From an uncultured Chloroflexota bacterium (GTDB lineage Bacteria > Chloroflexota > Dehalococcoidia > Lucifugimonadales > CAJXCD01), in the NCBI GenBank assembly GCA_913051545.1, contig CAJXCD010000001.1, forward strand, positions 172,863-236,862: DNA of 64,000 nt, in the 5' to 3' direction. Each line of letters starts with the position of its first letter. The first letter of the stretch is position 1. This document shows positions 44,640-54,340 of the stretch, piece by piece. Position numbers and translations under genes: made by a program. The notes under the pieces are model-generated. The model was not told the DNA's origin and searched no databases. It was given only the letters and a program-made list of their open reading frames with translations.

Positions 44640-47600
44640 CTATTGTTGTTCACCCATTCGAAGAAGCTTAGTCATCGACACTCGTCTTATCAGCCATAAT
44701 ATACCAAGGCTTATCACTAAAAATACAATCACCATGATCCCATAGGTTACCATTAATGATCCCCAGTCCGCTTGCATTATAAAGGGAGGTTCTACTTCTC
44801 TTCCCCAATCGTCGTGACCCAAGAACGGCATTATGGTAGCCCCAAGTCGCCCTCCCATCCAAATTCCCAGTGCCATGCCTAAGGTTATAACAAGTGCTTG
44901 CTCTAGCCAGACCATAGTCATTAATTGTTTCATTGAGAAGCCTACGGTTCTTAGGAGCGCAAACTGTATTTGCCTACTTTGGAAAGATATGTAAGCGTGT
45001 ACTAAAAATCCGAAACAACTAAGTAGCAAAACTGTTCCAAATGCTACAAATAACAGAGCTCTCCATCCGGCCTGAACAAGAGGGTCTATACTGGAATCTT
45101 CGAGTTTAGTTGCTCGATCACGGATTAATAGGCTTTGGTATGTTTCAATTGACGACACGGCACTTAACAATTCTGTGTTGTTGGCATCTTCCGTTGCTTT
45201 TATCCACACGCCGTTTGGAACGAGTTCCCTATCTATTGCACCTAGGTTTGCGTACTGTATAAGGGTATCTAGATCCGTGAGAAGAAACAGCTTTTCAGAT
45301 CCTTGTAGTGTGGGGAATAGATCCATGCTTCCTTTGATTTGTACCGGAACCCTATATCCAGCTACGGACACGTCTAGTCGATCTCCGGGTTCATTACCTG
45401 AAATATCCATGAAAGACGAGCTTGCAATTACTGGGATCGGGTTCATTGATGAACCATGGAAGATTCCTCTGGTTGTTAGAGACGTTCCTTCAGACCAAGT
45501 GAATAAAGCTGACCCAGAACTACCATCTTTGCCGTTTGTTGATAAGCTAAGCACGTCAGTCACCGCATTGGGTTCAGTAACTAAAACACCCCAATTATCA
45601 ATATCACCAACATCCTCAAATCTTTCCAAAACAGTTTTAGCGCCGTCATTGTCGGATACCCAAATCTTGTCGATTAGAATAGAACCAGACTGAAGCTTGG
45701 CTGAGCCACCTGCATTGGCGCCGCTATCGTGTACTCGGAGAGACATTAATTTGAGCGGCCCGTCTGGCTGTAGTTCTTGGTGAGAATTCCCTGTTAGATC
45801 ACCGTTATATACTGTCCATTCTGCCGATTCTAACGACCCCATGTTGTAAGTCACGTATCGTCCCTTACTGTCCTTCACTCTGGCAGATAATTTTATCGCA
45901 GGGCGTCTTCGGTCAGATTTTAGGGTAACGGAGAGAGTTGAGGAGCCTTCAGGTATTAAGAGGCCGTTGTTTTGGTTAAAATTACTTATTGAGCCTACAA
46001 GTTCTGCAAATGGCTCTTCAGAAAAATCTTCTCTTATCCAGGCGACGTCTTCGAATGTTTTCCCGTCAAGTGCAAACATCACATATTGCTCACCTCCAAT
46101 TTTTGTGAGGATGTTACCGTTGCTTTTCAGTATTGGACTGACCATTTCAACTCCAACAACATCTTTGTAAGCATCTTCAAGGGTGGGCCTTTCCGCAGGG
46201 TACGGTGTGGCAGTAGGGGTAGGTAAGTTTCTCCTTCTCCACCATCCCCTCCTAGGGTTGCGTGCACGAGGATTAAACACAGGGGCAATTCCGTCGATGC
46301 GTATATCGCTCCCGGTAGAATAAAGAACCCTTTCTTCAAAACTACGTTCAAGAGTAGCCCCAAAACTGGCGGCAAAAATTCCTAAGCCAGCTGTCAAAAT
46401 TAAAAGCAAGGACAATCGTGCATGATGAGTGGGGTTTCTGGCTAGTTGCCATATTCCCATAACTAAACCAGCAGGAAGTAAGGGGGATAAAATTTTACTA
46501 CTTAAATTCATGAGGAAAGGGAAAAGCCTGAGAAGAACCATTGCTGACGCTAATAGAATAAGTCCAGGTAGAGCGAGTAGAAGTTGATTTGTAACTAATT
46601 CTCCGAAAAGGTTGGTGGCAACTACAGAACCCTGTTCAGACAACTGTCTAAATAGCAGAATTCCCAGCCCCAGCAGCATCACATCAACGTAGTAACGCTG
46701 AAAGGCGGGTTGTTCTTCAGGTCGAGCAGACTTTTGGCGATGACGCGTGACACCTATTTTAGAAGCCTGCACAGCGGGAATCAAAAGCGCTATGAAGCTT
46801 AGGAGTCCACCAATGGCGCTCATTGAATAGGCGCCTTGAGACATTGTCACATCTAATGCGTTTCCATCTGACAAACCCGAAAATGCAGGCGTGAACCCGA
46901 GCAAACTTACTGTGGAAGCTGCAATGAAGGGCGCAACTAGAGCTGACAGTGTAGCTATGGTTGCGCCTTCAATCGCAAATACAGAAACTATTTGTCGTGG
47001 AGTTGCCCCCCGGCTTCTTAGTAGGGCTACCTCTCCCGCACGCTCTTCTACTGTTAGCGAAGACAGGGTCACTACGTAATATAAGACAACCACTGATATC
47101 AATATAAGCACGACAAACATGGGCAGTTTGTTAAAAAATAACCTGCGGTCGTATTCGCTTAAAGACAGATCTATTACGGTGGTTTGTTGGTAGCCAGACA
47201 GAAGCTGTCCAAGGGAAACACTTGTTGATCGGACATTTTCCAGTACAGATTCGGCGTTTGTAGCCTTGATCTTGTCGCGGTCTATCGTCAGGTGCCATGC
47301 GTAAATTCCATCCATGCTTGGCAACGAAGGCCCCAGAACATCTAGGAATGAGGTTTTAGAAATATGGAACGGTACCACGTTGAAACCTGATCCTAAAGAA
47401 GAGCTGAGAAATTCCCGCTCGATATGCCAATATTCGCTGTCTGGGGCGTTTCTCTCAAAAACACCACTGATGACGACTTCTATCAAACCAAAATTCGAGT
47501 CCCAGGGAGGAGCTGCTACTAATGAATCTCCGACAGTTACACTGAATGCAGAGGCCGCTTCAGAAGGTATCATCGCTTCTACAATTAAGGTGCCTTCAGT

Positions 47601-48080
47601 TTTTTTAATTTGCTGCTCGCTAGGGAGTCGTCCCCCGGGAAGTAGATTAATGTTGTCTGTGAAGTTAGGGACATGTGCGAAATAAGTTCTCGAATTGTCT
47701 TTGCCGAGCGGCTCGTTCTGTTCGGGATAGCCCAAGAAAAAGGTAGGTGTTTTCAGTGCAGTGTTTTCTTTAGAAACGATCCACCCGATATCCCGCTGTA
47801 TGGCTTGAGCGACAGTGCCCTTAACTAAATCAAACTCTTCACGAGTTAGGGGCCCACGTTCACCCTTTACTGTCAGGTCAATTTCTGTTTGCGTATGTTC
47901 GTTAAGGGCTGACTTCAAGGCCAGCTCTCTGAGTGCGTCAAAATAAATCACTGTGCCTGCCATTACGGCTGAGCACAAAACAACCCCAGTGATTACAGAA
48001 GAGAGCAACTTCCAGTGCGCCAGACTTCTTTTGATTACTAGTTGCCATGCTGAGAACAATATAGTGGTTAAACTATTCAT
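44640..48080 (-). CDS. FtsX/MacB-like permease with large external domains, 1146 residues
   Basis: A polytopic permease. After an N-terminal helix (about 25-47) comes an external domain of about 270 residues. A first FtsX-type helix set (about 322-450) is followed by further helices (to about 590), then a second external part with a beta-sandwich-like stretch, and the last FtsX helix set (about 1010-1135). It resembles MacB-type ABC permeases with two permease halves. It is the second gene of the operon and follows the 1503-residue permease by 103 bases. The exported or sensed substrate is unknown. Confidence 0.83.
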   Translation of the reverse strand: MNSLTTILFSAWQLVIKRSLAHWKLLSSVITGVVLCSAVMAGTVIYFDALRELALKSALNEHTQTEIDLTVKGERGPLTREEFDLVKGTVAQAIQRDIGWIVSKENTALKTPTFFLGYPEQNEPLGKDNSRTYFAHVPNFTDNINLLPGGRLPSEQQIKKTEGTLIVEAMIPSEAASAFSVTVGDSLVAAPPWDSNFGLIEVVISGVFERNAPDSEYWHIEREFLSSSLGSGFNVVPFHISKTSFLDVLGPSLPSMDGIYAWHLTIDRDKIKATNAESVLENVRSTSVSLGQLLSGYQQTTVIDLSLSEYDRRLFFNKLPMFVVLILISVVVLYYVVTLSSLTVEERAGEVALLRSRGATPRQIVSVFAIEGATIATLSALVAPFIAASTVSLLGFTPAFSGLSDGNALDVTMSQGAYSMSAIGGLLSFIALLIPAVQASKIGVTRHRQKSARPEEQPAFQRYYVDVMLLGLGILLFRQLSEQGSVVATNLFGELVTNQLLLALPGLILLASAMVLLRLFPFLMNLSSKILSPLLPAGLVMGIWQLARNPTHHARLSLLLILTAGLGIFAASFGATLERSFEERVLYSTGSDIRIDGIAPVFNPRARNPRRGWWRRRNLPTPTATPYPAERPTLEDAYKDVVGVEMVSPILKSNGNILTKIGGEQYVMFALDGKTFEDVAWIREDFSEEPFAELVGSISNFNQNNGLLIPEGSSTLSVTLKSDRRRPAIKLSARVKDSKGRYVTYNMGSLESAEWTVYNGDLTGNSHQELQPDGPLKLMSLRVHDSGANAGGSAKLQSGSILIDKIWVSDNDGAKTVLERFEDVGDIDNWGVLVTEPNAVTDVLSLSTNGKDGSSGSALFTWSEGTSLTTRGIFHGSSMNPIPVIASSSFMDISGNEPGDRLDVSVAGYRVPVQIKGSMDLFPTLQGSEKLFLLTDLDTLIQYANLGAIDRELVPNGVWIKATEDANNTELLSAVSSIETYQSLLIRDRATKLEDSSIDPLVQAGWRALLFVAFGTVLLLSCFGFLVHAYISFQSRQIQFALLRTVGFSMKQLMTMVWLEQALVITLGMALGIWMGGRLGATIMPFLGHDDWGREVEPPFIMQADWGSLMVTYGIMVIVFLVISLGILWLIRRVSMTKLLRMGEQQ

Positions 48081-48183
48081 TTAAAATTACTCATGATCAA
48101 TCTTGATATGCTTTTGAACCGAACATTTAAATAATATCAGTTTAGTAAGTTTATGGTGTTTAATAGAGTGCCCGATTTTATCA

Positions 48184-51100
48184 TTATTGTGACTCCGTGC
48201 CTCTCGCAAGGGTACCAAGATCGACTTTCGCTATGCTTCGACCGATTATGGCTAATGAAACGATAAATATTATAATTACACTAGCTAAAACGGGTGCCAA
48301 AAGTCCCCAGTCAGTGATTAAAACAAATGGGGGAACCACTGGCTGGCCGTTTTCCGTGATTGCCAGTGGTGCTACCATCAGTTTGCTCATTTGGATTCCT
48401 GTCCATACGCCCAGCCCTATGGCCAACCCTGCGATTCCGAGGTGCTCGAACCCAAGCACGCTGACCATTTGCGATCGTGAAAGCCCCATAGCCTTTAAAA
48501 ACCCTATCTCATACCTGCTTTTGATCGCGAAAATCAACAAATATGAACCATATCCAAAAGATGCGGAAAGAATCACAACAAATAATGATAGCAACACCGC
48601 TCCACTCCACCCGGCTGAGCTGAAAGGATCTTTACGGACGGACTCTAGGTTTAAGCCACCATCATCTATGTCGGCAATCATTTCTGTCACATCATCCAAC
48701 ACTTGTTCCATAGGTTCTGATGGACGGGTTTTCTTAAGAAAAATTTCATTAGGTCTCATTTCGGTAGTACTTCTGGCGGCCGGATTGCCTACCAAATTTA
48801 CGGTCCCGAGCAGCATTTTCAAGTCAGCGATAATGAATGCGCTTCTGCCTTCCAGTATAGTCGGGAAATAGTCGACTGATCCTTTTACCACTGCTGGAAT
48901 AGAACGGCCAGAAATATCTATAAAAAATACGTCTCCTATGTCATATCCAGTATTGTTTGACAACGACTGGCTAATTACAACAGGAATGTGGGGGTCTGAT
49001 CCAGTTAGACTGCGGTAGAAACCACGCACTCCCAGCGCTGTGTCTGTGCCATACGTAAACAAGCCAGATCGGACTCCATTATATGCAATATTATTGGTAA
49101 CAGAAAATTTATCTCTGGATAGATTTGCTGTGACAATTGGAATCCATTGAGGTGATTGCTGTTCAAAGTCTATTAGAATTCGTTTCTCATTAGCCCAAAT
49201 TGAATCCGGGTCTTCTGTCGAGACGTATATGTCATCTATCCATAGAGATCCCGCTCGAGCAGTAGTAGCGACTCCAGACCTAAATAGCTGGATAGATACA
49301 AGTTCCAACTCTTGTTGTGGTCCGGAGGAGGGCAATTTCCCAGTGTGAAGTCTCCAGTCTGAATGACCTAGCTTGCCCATAGAAACAGTTTTTATTCTGC
49401 CAGATTCATCTTCAAACACTAACCAAAGGGCCAAATTTGGGTTTGGTTTTTCAGGCTTTGCCCACAGGCCAATAGTTGATGATCCATCCGGAATAACGAT
49501 CTTTTTTGAGAAATCGGATGGGTTAAGAGCGGACATGACCTCATCCAAGGATATTTCAGAAAAATCCTCTCTGAAATACCAGTCTAATTCTGTAACTTTC
49601 TCCGATTCTAAGGCAAATACTTGGACGGCTTCTCCATTCACATATCCACTGGTACGAATGGCTAGAGACGCGGAAGATATGTCGGGTGACTTTAGGTATT
49701 TGTCCATAACACCAGATAACCCACCTGGTGTATAGAGGGGGATGCCGGTTACTCTCATGTCTGTTGGCAGTTCATACCGTATTCGGTCTTCTTGGCTTTG
49801 TAGTAAAGTTCCTCCAACAGTTGTGGCTAATATGCTAAGGCCAGTGGCCAGCATTAGAAGCAGGACTAGCCAAGTATATTGGAGGGGATTTCGTGCCATA
49901 CGGGATAGTCCCACCGAAACCCAAACAGGAAATAATTTAGAAGCATATTTAAGTAAACGGAAAGCAATTTGGAGTGGAACTAACGACAAAATGCCAATCA
50001 TAGGAATGAACAATAAGTCGCCACTCTCGATCGGGTCTAGATATAGAAATCCTGCTGTAAGTGTTGCCTGAACGATAATTCCAGCCCAGAACAAAATTGG
50101 TGCTACGAACCTGTTTGATAGTCTGTAGACTAGGCCAATTCCGATTACTAGGACAAACACAGGGATTAAAGTTGTGAATTCCCCTCCCTGTATCGTACGA
50201 AACAGCAACACAGATGCGATAGACATAACAGAAAAAGCAGATATTATGTGTATCAGTTTTGGGGAATCTCCGTTAATGAAACTTACAAACAGTGGGAATA
50301 GCCTTAGAAATACGAGTGCGGCTACCAGCATGAATATGCCTGGGGCTAGAAGCAGTGCTTCATTCACTCCAACGTCTCCGAACAAGCCCTCTGATATGAA
50401 CTGGCCTCTAGCTTGTAATTCCCAGTAGAATAGACCTCCCGCAACTACTAAGGCAATATCTATGTAATACCTATGCATGAAAGGTATTGAAGGAGGTCTG
50501 GATGTTCGAAGTTTTTGTAACAGGGGGCTAATTCTGCTTGTAAGTAGAGGGGGTACAAAATAAAGGACGAAACATAGTAAACCTATAGCACCTAGCGCTA
50601 TTAATGCCAAATCTGAAACACGGGCAGGAAGGGTGTTGCCTGAAGTGACAGCTGAGAAATACGGTAATTTACCAGCCGCCGACACCAAGAAAAATGCTAA
50701 TGGAGCAGCGACTACCATAGAAACCAAGGCTAATAAGATACCCTCGATACCGTATATTCGGGCTATCTTAACCGATCCCATGCCTCGGGATCTTAGTAAG
50801 GCTGCATCTCTTATCCTGCCCTGCACTAAATATCCAACTAGCATGAGTACGTAGAAAAATACTGTAATTACCATTGCTGACGATAATAGAAGTAGTGGCA
50901 CAGATGAGAAAAAACTTTTGCGATTAATGTTTTTTATCAAGTTTTGAACTGGTCCCATGCTGATTGATATCTGGGAGAAAGATCTATTAAATGATTCGAT
51001 CTCAAGCTCTGTGGCATTACTCTGTACCTGAGGCATTTCTGGTCGTCGCGTTTGACTTGAAGGCACTGTCCAGACTGGACTTAATAGGCCCTCTGGAAAC

Positions 51101-52695
51101 CTTTTGGAATATACGTCGATCATCATGTCTCTTGTAATGAATAAAACCACAGGGGGTTCTTCCGGATCGACACTTACTCCTTCCGGAGGCGGTTCCCCAA
51201 AAGGAGGGATACCCAATGGAGGTTGTTCAAAGAGTTCGCCGACAATATTCCAGAAAGGATCGCTTGGGTCAGATTTCTCAAAAACACCTGATATTTTTGC
51301 TGAAAGCTGGATGGTTGAGGCTATGGTTGTAGTTCCGCTCAGTGGCCAGTGTAAAGTGACTATGTCGCCTTGGTCGATGTCAAACGCGGATTTAGTTGCC
51401 GAACTTATGGCAGCTTCAATAATTGGCCCCTCCGGACCGTCAATTAATTCGCTTGATGGCATTTTACCCGACAAGAGACGTCCGTAGCGTTCAATATTGG
51501 ATAGGTGTTGAAATGAACCTCTTGCTACTATTTCTCCCGTGTCTCGAATTTCTGGCAGGGGTCTGTTTGGCAGCTCAACTAGATTAGTGCTGCCTTTGAA
51601 ATATTCCTCATGTCCCCCTCCTACGCCTGATATTGATCCTGCAGAAGCTGGTGTGCTAATAGGAACGTCTTCAAATCCGCGACGGATAGCAGATTCAAAT
51701 GAATCTAACCTTCGATTTGCATCACCAACGGTAGTATTTTTTAGCAACTTCTTGCTGGATCGAACAGTCCATATGGGGTCAATTACTGTACCGGGATAGG
51801 TTGGACCAACAATATCTAGCATCGCTTTTCGAGTTACAAACAAGACAACAGGAGGTTCGTTGGGGTCAACATTGATTCCTGGTGGTGGGGCTTCGCCTTC
51901 CGGCGGCAACCCTAAAGGGGCCTGGTCCAGAAATATATGCGAGTCGTCCCAGTAGCCATCATAGGTTGCTAAGCTAAATATGTCGGAATCCGCCCTGTCA
52001 AAAATTCCAGCGACCTGAGCATAGAGGACGTGGGGGGAACCAAGGTCGGGTGTGAGGGTTAAGATATCTCCTACGGCTAAATCAAAATGCAGTCGTGTGT
52101 TCACGCTAATCGCGACTTCTACCGCAGGACCTTTGTACGTCGCAACCATCTCACTCCCAGGCATTCGACCCCCGCACCGGATCTCGTTTCCATTGCTATC
52201 AAAGGAACTACAACTGAAGGTTGCGTGTGGCTCAAGATTAGATAGGTATTGGAACGACCCTCTTGAAGTTATTGGTCCTTGGTTTTCAAATCCGCAAGTT
52301 GCTCCAATGCCTCCGCATTCACCTTGGTCTCTCCCTGAAGGAAGCGGTCGTGATGGTAGCCCAACCAAATTGGTGCTGGTCTTGTAATAAACTTCTCGAC
52401 CAATAAAAATATTTCCCAAATCTTCTTGGATTGCGTTGTCTAGTGACTCATTCACTTTGTACAGGGCAGGTTCCGTTAATGGTATGTCTGATGCAAATAT
52501 CTGGAACGTCAGAAATTTTGCTTGCATTCGATCCAATGAGGTTTTGAAGGAAATTTGTTGCAAGGACTCTAGATACATGGGTGTAGCGGATACTACGGAC
52601 CCGATGATCACAAAGCCCACAAATATACTAACTAGAAGTTTCCAGTCGATACCTATGCGACGCCTGCCAAATTTTAGGCCAAAGGTGTTTCTCAT
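48184..52695 (-). CDS. FtsX/MacB-like permease with duplicated external domain, 1503 residues
   Basis: A homologue of the next gene, longer because its N-terminal external region is duplicated: residues about 105-315 and 365-548 are similar (both contain TNLV-LP-RPLP, RGSFQ-LSN, then PPVVLF-TR, and end with a WTV-SS segment). The helix sets follow as in the shorter permease, with an inserted beta-sandwich-like part (GSSTIGLWA, SLWIDDIYVS) and the last FtsX set near the C-terminus. The region is rich in acidic, Gly and Pro residues. First gene of the four-gene operon. No Shine-Dalgarno sequence before the ATG; TATATAA lies upstream. Confidence 0.83.
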   Translation of the reverse strand: MRNTFGLKFGRRRIGIDWKLLVSIFVGFVIIGSVVSATPMYLESLQQISFKTSLDRMQAKFLTFQIFASDIPLTEPALYKVNESLDNAIQEDLGNIFIGREVYYKTSTNLVGLPSRPLPSGRDQGECGGIGATCGFENQGPITSRGSFQYLSNLEPHATFSCSSFDSNGNEIRCGGRMPGSEMVATYKGPAVEVAISVNTRLHFDLAVGDILTLTPDLGSPHVLYAQVAGIFDRADSDIFSLATYDGYWDDSHIFLDQAPLGLPPEGEAPPPGINVDPNEPPVVLFVTRKAMLDIVGPTYPGTVIDPIWTVRSSKKLLKNTTVGDANRRLDSFESAIRRGFEDVPISTPASAGSISGVGGGHEEYFKGSTNLVELPNRPLPEIRDTGEIVARGSFQHLSNIERYGRLLSGKMPSSELIDGPEGPIIEAAISSATKSAFDIDQGDIVTLHWPLSGTTTIASTIQLSAKISGVFEKSDPSDPFWNIVGELFEQPPLGIPPFGEPPPEGVSVDPEEPPVVLFITRDMMIDVYSKRFPEGLLSPVWTVPSSQTRRPEMPQVQSNATELEIESFNRSFSQISISMGPVQNLIKNINRKSFFSSVPLLLLSSAMVITVFFYVLMLVGYLVQGRIRDAALLRSRGMGSVKIARIYGIEGILLALVSMVVAAPLAFFLVSAAGKLPYFSAVTSGNTLPARVSDLALIALGAIGLLCFVLYFVPPLLTSRISPLLQKLRTSRPPSIPFMHRYYIDIALVVAGGLFYWELQARGQFISEGLFGDVGVNEALLLAPGIFMLVAALVFLRLFPLFVSFINGDSPKLIHIISAFSVMSIASVLLFRTIQGGEFTTLIPVFVLVIGIGLVYRLSNRFVAPILFWAGIIVQATLTAGFLYLDPIESGDLLFIPMIGILSLVPLQIAFRLLKYASKLFPVWVSVGLSRMARNPLQYTWLVLLLMLATGLSILATTVGGTLLQSQEDRIRYELPTDMRVTGIPLYTPGGLSGVMDKYLKSPDISSASLAIRTSGYVNGEAVQVFALESEKVTELDWYFREDFSEISLDEVMSALNPSDFSKKIVIPDGSSTIGLWAKPEKPNPNLALWLVFEDESGRIKTVSMGKLGHSDWRLHTGKLPSSGPQQELELVSIQLFRSGVATTARAGSLWIDDIYVSTEDPDSIWANEKRILIDFEQQSPQWIPIVTANLSRDKFSVTNNIAYNGVRSGLFTYGTDTALGVRGFYRSLTGSDPHIPVVISQSLSNNTGYDIGDVFFIDISGRSIPAVVKGSVDYFPTILEGRSAFIIADLKMLLGTVNLVGNPAARSTTEMRPNEIFLKKTRPSEPMEQVLDDVTEMIADIDDGGLNLESVRKDPFSSAGWSGAVLLSLFVVILSASFGYGSYLLIFAIKSRYEIGFLKAMGLSRSQMVSVLGFEHLGIAGLAIGLGVWTGIQMSKLMVAPLAITENGQPVVPPFVLITDWGLLAPVLASVIIIFIVSLAIIGRSIAKVDLGTLARGTESQ

Positions 52696-52800
52696 TTATT
52701 TGTAGCCGCTGTACAGATTACAGCGTTATATAAAGATATAACGTTAGCAAATAGAATTTTGTTTAGTTAGGTTGCGTGATTTTACAGTATGTTTGTTGTT

Positions 52801-52828
52801 TTGTGAATCGCAACTGAGTATTTATAAT
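52801..52828 (+). promoter_or_regulatory. Promoter of the 51-residue membrane protein gene
   Basis: TTGTGA (52801-52806) and TATAAT (52823-52828) are 16 bases apart; the start codon is at 52867. Confidence 0.5.
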
Positions 52829-52866
52829 GGAATTTACTTCTGTTTCTATAACACGAGAGGTGGGAT

Positions 52867-53022
52867 ATGGGGCTCTATATTGCTTTCGTAATTATTTTCA
52901 TTGCTACTCTTATTTCCTTTTTTGCAGGGTCGATTTCTGGAGATTTAACGTTGCTCTATATAGGGGTTGCAGGTGTTTTGGTGTTATTCCTTGTAAGGCG
53001 ATTGTTCCTCCCCAGAGATTAA
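52867..53022 (+). CDS. 51-residue two-helix membrane protein
   Basis: A short open frame from ATG 52867 to TAA 53022. It starts MGLYIAFVIIFIATLISF and ends FLVRRLFLPRD, giving two hydrophobic segments (about 4-22 and 29-43) with a charged C-terminus. A GAGAGGTGGG ribosome-binding site precedes the ATG and a good promoter lies upstream. These support a real gene despite the size. No family recognised. It is divergent from the permease operon and upstream of the DUF971 gene. Confidence 0.6.
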   Translation: MGLYIAFVIIFIATLISFFAGSISGDLTLLYIGVAGVLVLFLVRRLFLPRD

Positions 53023-53127
53023 AGGGTTATTAAATAACTTATTTCTCCTTAGTATAAAAAAGCTGGTCGCTGCTCACTGGTTGGGCTATACTCATGAATC
53101 TACTGGCAAATATAAAGTACATTAGAC

Positions 53128-53445
53128 ATGAAAGATAAAATCGTTGGCATAAACAAAATACAGATCAAAGAATTTCAAGTAATTGTGCTATGGGCGGATG
53201 GACACGAGAGTATTTATGAAGCCAAGTACCTGCGCATCAATTGTGCGTGTGCTGAGTGCGTTGAGGAATGGAGTAACAGGCCCCTTCTCGACCCCGCTTC
53301 TGTTCCTGCTGACCTCCATGCAGAAGACTATCTGATTGTTGGAAAGTATGCTGTTCAATTTCTTTGGAGCGACACACACTTTACAGGGATTTATCCCTTC
53401 GCAATGCTGAGAGATTTGTGTACTTGTGAAGAGCATTCTGGTTAA
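53128..53445 (+). CDS. DUF971 domain protein
   Basis: A 105-residue protein with the DUF971 fold: IVLWADGHESIYEAKYLR, then NCACAECVEEW, and a C-terminal TGIYPFAMLRDLCTCEEH. It is similar to the N-terminal domain of gamma-butyrobetaine hydroxylase-like proteins and is reported near Mrp/ApbC-type iron-sulfur proteins in other genomes; no such gene is here. Cysteines at both ends may bind metal. The start has no Shine-Dalgarno sequence; TATAAA lies 11 bases before the ATG. Confidence 0.85.
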   Translation: MKDKIVGINKIQIKEFQVIVLWADGHESIYEAKYLRINCACAECVEEWSNRPLLDPASVPADLHAEDYLIVGKYAVQFLWSDTHFTGIYPFAMLRDLCTCEEHSG

Positions 53446-53515
53446 GGGCTGAAATTTACAAATCAGCGCAATGCTCTCTCAAATACTTACAAGGTATATT
53501 TGTTTTGGGTTGTGG

Positions 53516-54301
53516 CTATGTTTTGATTGCTGACTGTAGGGCGTCACGAAGCCCGAAGAGATTTAAGGTTTCAATTTCGTCGCCAAAGATCTGATTCATG
53601 ATTGTGATGGAGGCCTGCCCTGCCCTAATGGCCCAAACATCCGTACCTGTTTTTGGGTCTTCTTTTGAGGGCTGATGGTGCTTTATCCAGTAGTGGGACC
53701 TTCTGCCCACGTTTTCCTTTTCAACTTTACCCATGTATGCTTTTGGTCCAAGGGTTGTAAATTGAACTCCCTTGACCTCTTCAATGTTTCTGTCAGGCAA
53801 ATTCAGATTCAGGATCAAAGATTTAGTAGTCTCTATATTCAGTAAGTGATTCACGGCAGCCCTGCCAACCAATGCTGCTACATCGTACCTAACCGGCATG
53901 CCGTTGGTGTACTCAGATGAAATTGCTATAGAGGGGATGTTTCTATAGTAACCCTGGAGCGCAGCTCCTACAGTCCCAGAGCCGAAAACATCTAGCCCTA
54001 AATTAGCTCCGGGATTAATCCCTGACACAAGTACGTCGAATGGTTCATCAAACATTGCCTCTGTGGCCAGAATGACGCTATCAGAAGGGGTGCCTTGAAC
54101 AACATAAGATTTTACTCCTTCTACGTAGGAAGGGAATTCCTGTGTGCGTAACACAGAACTTATGGTCATGGCTGTGCCAACTCCACTCATGTCTCGGTCT
54201 GGCGCAACGACATATATATCCCCCAGCCCTTCGAGTGCTTTCGCAATATGCCATAAACCTTCAGCGTATATACCGTCATCATTTGTTATGAGTATTTTCA
54301 A
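53516..54301 (-). CDS. surE: 5'-nucleotidase SurE
   Basis: A 261-residue stationary-phase survival protein, a metal-dependent 5'/3'-nucleotidase. The metal and active-site segments ITNDDGIYAEGL (Asp8, Asp9), DRDMSGVGTAMT (Ser) and VSGINPGANLG (Asn) are intact. It lies downstream of panC on the same strand with 39 bases between, so it is probably the last gene of a panB-panC-surE transcript. Confidence 0.93.
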   Translation of the reverse strand: MKILITNDDGIYAEGLWHIAKALEGLGDIYVVAPDRDMSGVGTAMTISSVLRTQEFPSYVEGVKSYVVQGTPSDSVILATEAMFDEPFDVLVSGINPGANLGLDVFGSGTVGAALQGYYRNIPSIAISSEYTNGMPVRYDVAALVGRAAVNHLLNIETTKSLILNLNLPDRNIEEVKGVQFTTLGPKAYMGKVEKENVGRRSHYWIKHHQPSKEDPKTGTDVWAIRAGQASITIMNQIFGDEIETLNLFGLRDALQSAIKT

Positions 54302-54340
54302 AGTTGTCTTTTTCTTGTAGGCTTTTATGCACCAAGCATT

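Noticed and set aside
48197-52705. Long plus-strand frames opposite the two permeases
   Set aside because: They are antisense to clear membrane-protein genes with coherent domains. Their translations are Ser/Thr/Pro-rich with no motif, as expected from the opposite strand.
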